Source: Magnetococcales bacterium HA3dbin3
GTDB taxonomy: Bacteria; Pseudomonadota; Magnetococcia; Magnetococcales; DC0425bin3
NCBI GenBank assembly: GCA_002753495.1
Contig: PEAJ01000009.1
Span: forward strand, 1 to 34,650
Direction: 5' to 3'
DNA length: 34,650 nt
Shown: positions 31,682 through 34,650 of the stretch, piece after piece
Position numbering within the stretch: position 1 is the stretch's first letter
How the letters are laid out: every line of letters begins with the position of its first letter
Notes under the pieces: model-generated
Database searches by the model: none
Told to the model about the DNA's origin: nothing
The model's input: the letters and a program-made list of their open reading frames with translations, nothing else
Made by a program: the position numbers and the translations under genes

Positions 31682-34650
31682 TCAGTGATCACCCGCCGTT
31701 GCTGGCGTCGCCGTACCCTTTTCTTTGTCGGATGACCCCGCCGCCGCTTTGAGCCATTCGCGCGCCAACTCGCTGCCCTTGAGACGCTGTTCCTGGTTCA
31801 GGGTTTTGCCGATCAATTCCAGGTTACGCAGGGCATCCTTGTCATTCTTGAGGGAGGCCAGGCTGTACCAGGCGAAGGCCCTGACCGGATCCCTGGGTAC
31901 GCCCCGACCCTCTTCATACATCCAACCCAGGCTGTTCTGCGCGCGCACTTCCCCCTGCATGGCCGCCTTCAGGTACCACTGCGCTGCCTGGGCAAGGTTT
32001 TTCTCGACACCACGCCCCTCTTCGTACATCCAGCCCATGCTGTTTTGGGCCGGGGCCAAGCCGTGGTCGGCAGCCTTTTGGTACCAGTAGATGGCCTTGG
32101 CCAAGTTGACGGCCGTCCCCTCACCCTTCTCGTACATGCCACCGAGCTGGTTCTGGGCCTGCGGGTCATCCTTTTCAGCGGCCTTGGTGAACCAGGAGAT
32201 GGCCTCGGGCAAATCCCGGGCAACCCCCATGCCCAACTTCTTCTGGATGGCAAAGCGCGTCTGTGCCTGCACATGCCCTTTTTGCGCGGCAAGATAGTAC
32301 CATTTGGCCGCCGTTTCCGGATCCGGCGACACCCCTTCACCCTTCATGAACTTCTCGCCAAGCAGGTACTGCGCCCGAGCCGACCCTCCCTCCGCGGCCT
32401 TGGTGAACCAGTTCATCGCCTGTACATGGTTAACCGCCACCCCTTCTCCCTTGGCGTAGGCCTCGGCGACTCGAACCTTGGATTCGACATCACCCCTGTT
32501 GGCGGCCTCCTGGAACCAGTGAAAGGCCTCGCCGATGTTGCGCTCCCCGCCCGTGCCACTCCAGAGGCGGTTGGCCAGACGAACCTGGGCATCGGCGATA
32601 CCCGCGGTGGCGGCCTTGCGGTAATAGTGGTTCGCCTTCCCCTGGTCGGCCTGGGTTCCACGGCCATTTTCGAACATGATCCCGGTCTGCAACTGCGCCT
32701 CGGCCAGGTCCTGATCCGCCGCCTTCAGGAAGAGCACAAAGGCATCGCGATCATTTTCGGCGGACCCCTTGTGGCTGACCCCATCCATCGCCACGCGATA
32801 CTGGGCGGCCGGGTGCCCACCCTCCGCTGCCTTCCGAAACCAAACCATGGCCTCGCGCGGATCACCCGCCACGCCGGTACCTTCAAGCAGGGAGAGGGCA
32901 TACTGGTACTGTCCGGCGACAAAACCACCCTCCGCCGATCGTTGAAACCATCGTACCGCCTCCTTGTCGTCTTTCGGGGCACCCACGCCCGAGAGGTAGG
33001 CATTGCCCATGGCGAACTGGGCCTCGGGCCAATTTTTCTCCGCGGCCTTGCGCGTCCATTCCATGCTCGTTGCGGCATTCCTCTCGATGCCGGAGCCGGT
33101 TGCATACATTTTCGCCAGTTGGAACATCGCCTCGGCATCACCGGCGGCGGCGGCAGTCCTGGTTTTCCCCGCCTTGGTGGCGAGCGCCTCCTGTTCGGAG
33201 ACGATGCGCGGTCCATCCCCCTCCCGCGTCATCCCCCAAAACACGGCACCAACACCCAACAGGGAGATGACGGCCAGGGTTCCCAGGACCACGCGCGTGC
33301 GCGCCGGCATTTTGTTCAGGCCAAGCCCCAAAAGGTCGGCCGCCACCTGTTCCCCACCATCCGGCTGGCTAACCCGCACCGTCGTCAGCCAGGTTTGAAT
33401 ATCCTTGGGCCGATCCGTTTCAACCACCTTGAGGGCGAGATCGACCGCCAACAGGAGTGACTCCGAGTAGCGTCCCTTGCCGATTTCCACCGCCGGCACC
33501 ATGGGATCGGGCTGGTTGCGCATGATGGCGCTGCTGCGTTGCGGGGCGCCCACCGGCTTGCGCCCACCGATACAGCGATACATCACGGCACCCATGGCGT
33601 AAATATCCGTCCAGGGTCCCTGGCGGGTGGCATCCTCGAAATACTGCTCCATGGGGGCATAGTTCGGCGTCAACATGGCGGTCATGTGCCCATCCCCGCC
33701 CCCTTCCTCGGTCTTGCGCGCCGACCCGAAATCCAAAAGCACCGGCGTGCCATCCTTGTGACGGATAAAGACATTATCCGGCTTGATGTCCCGGTGGATA
33801 ATCTTTGCCTCATGCAAAACGGTCAAACCCTTCAGGAGGGGAATGACGACGGCAAGAAGTTCCTTCTCATCCAGAATCTTCTTTTTCTTCAGCACCGCGG
33901 ACAAGGACTCGCCGTCCTCGTACTCCATGGCCATGTAGGCGGTGTTGTTCTCCTCGAAGAAGGTTGCCACACGCACAAGGCTCGGATGCTTGAACTTGGC
34001 CAGGGTACGCGCCTCATCCAGGAAGCGGTTGCGCCCCTTGATGAACATCTCCTCATACTGGGCCGACTTTGGCTGAATGGAGTTGTCCGATCGGCGCACG
34101 GCCAATTGCGACGGCAGGAACTCCTTGACCGCGACGTAATTGTCGAGACGGGTATCATGGGCCTTGTAGGTCAGTCCAAAACCACCCTGGCCGAGGACCC
34201 GCTCAATCTTGTACCACATGAGCATGTGGCCGATCGGCAGGGCATCGCCACGATCATGATTGGCCTCTTGGGGTTTCGATTCGCCTTCGGAGCTTTCGCC
34301 GGTGGAGGGAACCGCCACGTCGACGGTGCTCCGACCGCCCCCCTCGGTGACACCAGGCGCGGCCGCCGATCCAACGCCGCCGTTTGGCAAAACCTGCACC
34401 GTCGCGCCATCGTCGGCCGCGCTGGAGGCCTGGACTGTCGTGCCGGTACGGGCGCCTGGCGCAACCCGAACCGTTGCACCGTCAGCATCGCCAGGCAAAA
34501 CACGCACCGTCGCGTCATCGTCGGCCGCGCCGGAGGCCCGAACTGTCGTGCCGGTACGGGCACCTGGCGCAACCCGAACCGTTGCACCGTCAGCATCGCC
34601 AGACAAAACACGCACCGTCGCGTCGTCGTCGGCCGTGCCGGCCCCCCGGA
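31682..34650 (-). CDS. Membrane Ser/Thr protein kinase with Sel1 repeats (5' end beyond window)
   Basis: The frame is open to the right edge, so the N-terminus is missing. In order it has a repeated Thr-rich N-terminal region (34404-34650), a protein kinase domain (about 33400-34215), a membrane helix (33240-33310, VVLGTLAVISLLGVGAVFWG), and about a dozen Sel1-like repeats (31800-33150) of the form A-x-W-Y-x-K-A-A-x-x-G and MYEEGRGV. The kinase has the glycine loop GQGGFGLTY, VAVKEF, HRDIKPDN and LLDFGSAR, so it should be active. The Sel1 array is probably extracytoplasmic and binds a protein or cell-wall ligand. Such kinases often act with FHA proteins or PP2C phosphatases; none is in the window. 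Confidence 0.93.
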   Translation of the reverse strand, partial: RGAGTADDDATVRVLSGDADGATVRVAPGARTGTTVRASGAADDDATVRVLPGDADGATVRVAPGARTGTTVQASSAADDGATVQVLPNGGVGSAAAPGVTEGGGRSTVDVAVPSTGESSEGESKPQEANHDRGDALPIGHMLMWYKIERVLGQGGFGLTYKAHDTRLDNYVAVKEFLPSQLAVRRSDNSIQPKSAQYEEMFIKGRNRFLDEARTLAKFKHPSLVRVATFFEENNTAYMAMEYEDGESLSAVLKKKKILDEKELLAVVIPLLKGLTVLHEAKIIHRDIKPDNVFIRHKDGTPVLLDFGSARKTEEGGGDGHMTAMLTPNYAPMEQYFEDATRQGPWTDIYAMGAVMYRCIGGRKPVGAPQRSSAIMRNQPDPMVPAVEIGKGRYSESLLLAVDLALKVVETDRPKDIQTWLTTVRVSQPDGGEQVAADLLGLGLNKMPARTRVVLGTLAVISLLGVGAVFWGMTREGDGPRIVSEQEALATKAGKTRTAAAAGDAEAMFQLAKMYATGSGIERNAATSMEWTRKAAEKNWPEAQFAMGNAYLSGVGAPKDDKEAVRWFQRSAEGGFVAGQYQYALSLLEGTGVAGDPREAMVWFRKAAEGGHPAAQYRVAMDGVSHKGSAENDRDAFVLFLKAADQDLAEAQLQTGIMFENGRGTQADQGKANHYYRKAATAGIADAQVRLANRLWSGTGGERNIGEAFHWFQEAANRGDVESKVRVAEAYAKGEGVAVNHVQAMNWFTKAAEGGSARAQYLLGEKFMKGEGVSPDPETAAKWYYLAAQKGHVQAQTRFAIQKKLGMGVARDLPEAISWFTKAAEKDDPQAQNQLGGMYEKGEGTAVNLAKAIYWYQKAADHGLAPAQNSMGWMYEEGRGVEKNLAQAAQWYLKAAMQGEVRAQNSLGWMYEEGRGVPRDPVRAFAWYSLASLKNDKDALRNLELIGKTLNQEQRLKGSELAREWLKAAAGSSDKEKGTATPATAGDH
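34404..34650 (-). repeat. 108-bp tandem repeats encoding Thr-Val motifs
   Basis: Two full 108-bp (36-codon) units, 34404-34511 and 34512-34619, and the beginning of a third run to the window edge. Each unit contains three T-V-(R/Q) motifs (ATVRV, ATVRV, GTTVR or GTTVQ) separated by Asp/Gly/Ala-rich spacers. Near-identity of the units at the DNA level indicates recent duplication. Confidence 0.9.

Overview
The window is high-GC DNA from a Gram-negative bacterium. Evidence for this is a type IV pilin with a GspB/PilP-like partner, a lipoprotein, a periplasmic binding protein, a CPA-type antiporter and abundant c-di-GMP and two-component signalling. The gene style fits Alphaproteobacteria or Magnetococcia, but nothing seen fixes the taxon. 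No rRNA, tRNA, CRISPR array or complete insertion sequence was seen. The sequence ends inside a gene on the right, a Ser/Thr kinase whose 5' end is missing.

Layout. (1) 50-6524, minus strand: a tightly packed operon read from right to left, with a GT2 glycosyltransferase, a radical SAM/SPASM-like enzyme, a SAM methyltransferase, a cobalamin-binding radical SAM enzyme, a possible 22-codon ORF and a polytopic GT-C-like membrane protein. It looks like an undescribed lipid-linked glycan or envelope modification pathway. (2) 6703-12574, minus strand: a coiled-coil membrane protein, a CheW-like protein with a long repeat-bearing tail, a receiver-GAF-PAS-histidine kinase and endonuclease IV (nfo), all joined by overlapping stop/start codons. 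The CheW-like gene carries an A10 run after which a 93-codon open frame continues exactly into the kinase start codon; this is either a frameshift/slippage site or a sequence error. (3) 12826-14858, minus strand: a small lipoprotein, a PilZ protein and a PhaA/AtoB-type thiolase. (4) 15556-17250: an S24-peptidase phage-type repressor, an AT-rich regulatory stretch with palindromes, and a small protein built of five 18-residue coiled-coil repeats. (5) 17760-23661, plus strand: a solute-binding protein 2 bases ahead of a membrane diguanylate cyclase, then a second, related diguanylate cyclase. (6) 23843-27993: an antiporter, then a minus-strand set of ArgA-like acetyltransferase, ThiO-like oxidase and HNH nuclease, and a cold-shock gene with a clear terminator. 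(7) 28391-31253: a pilin diverging from two pilus/secretion accessory genes (PilO-like and GspB/PilP-like). A good sigma-70 promoter faces the pilin and a good sigma-54 site faces the accessory genes. (8) 31682-34650: a Ser/Thr kinase with Sel1 repeats.

Themes. Signalling dominates. Three proteins share one distinctive Cys/His-rich GAF domain, two of them diguanylate cyclases and one the hybrid kinase. A PilZ protein and a pilin system are possible outputs. A 125-bp repeat with terminal inverted repeats is present twice, in opposite orientation (21354-21478 and 31553-31678), and looks like a small non-autonomous mobile element.
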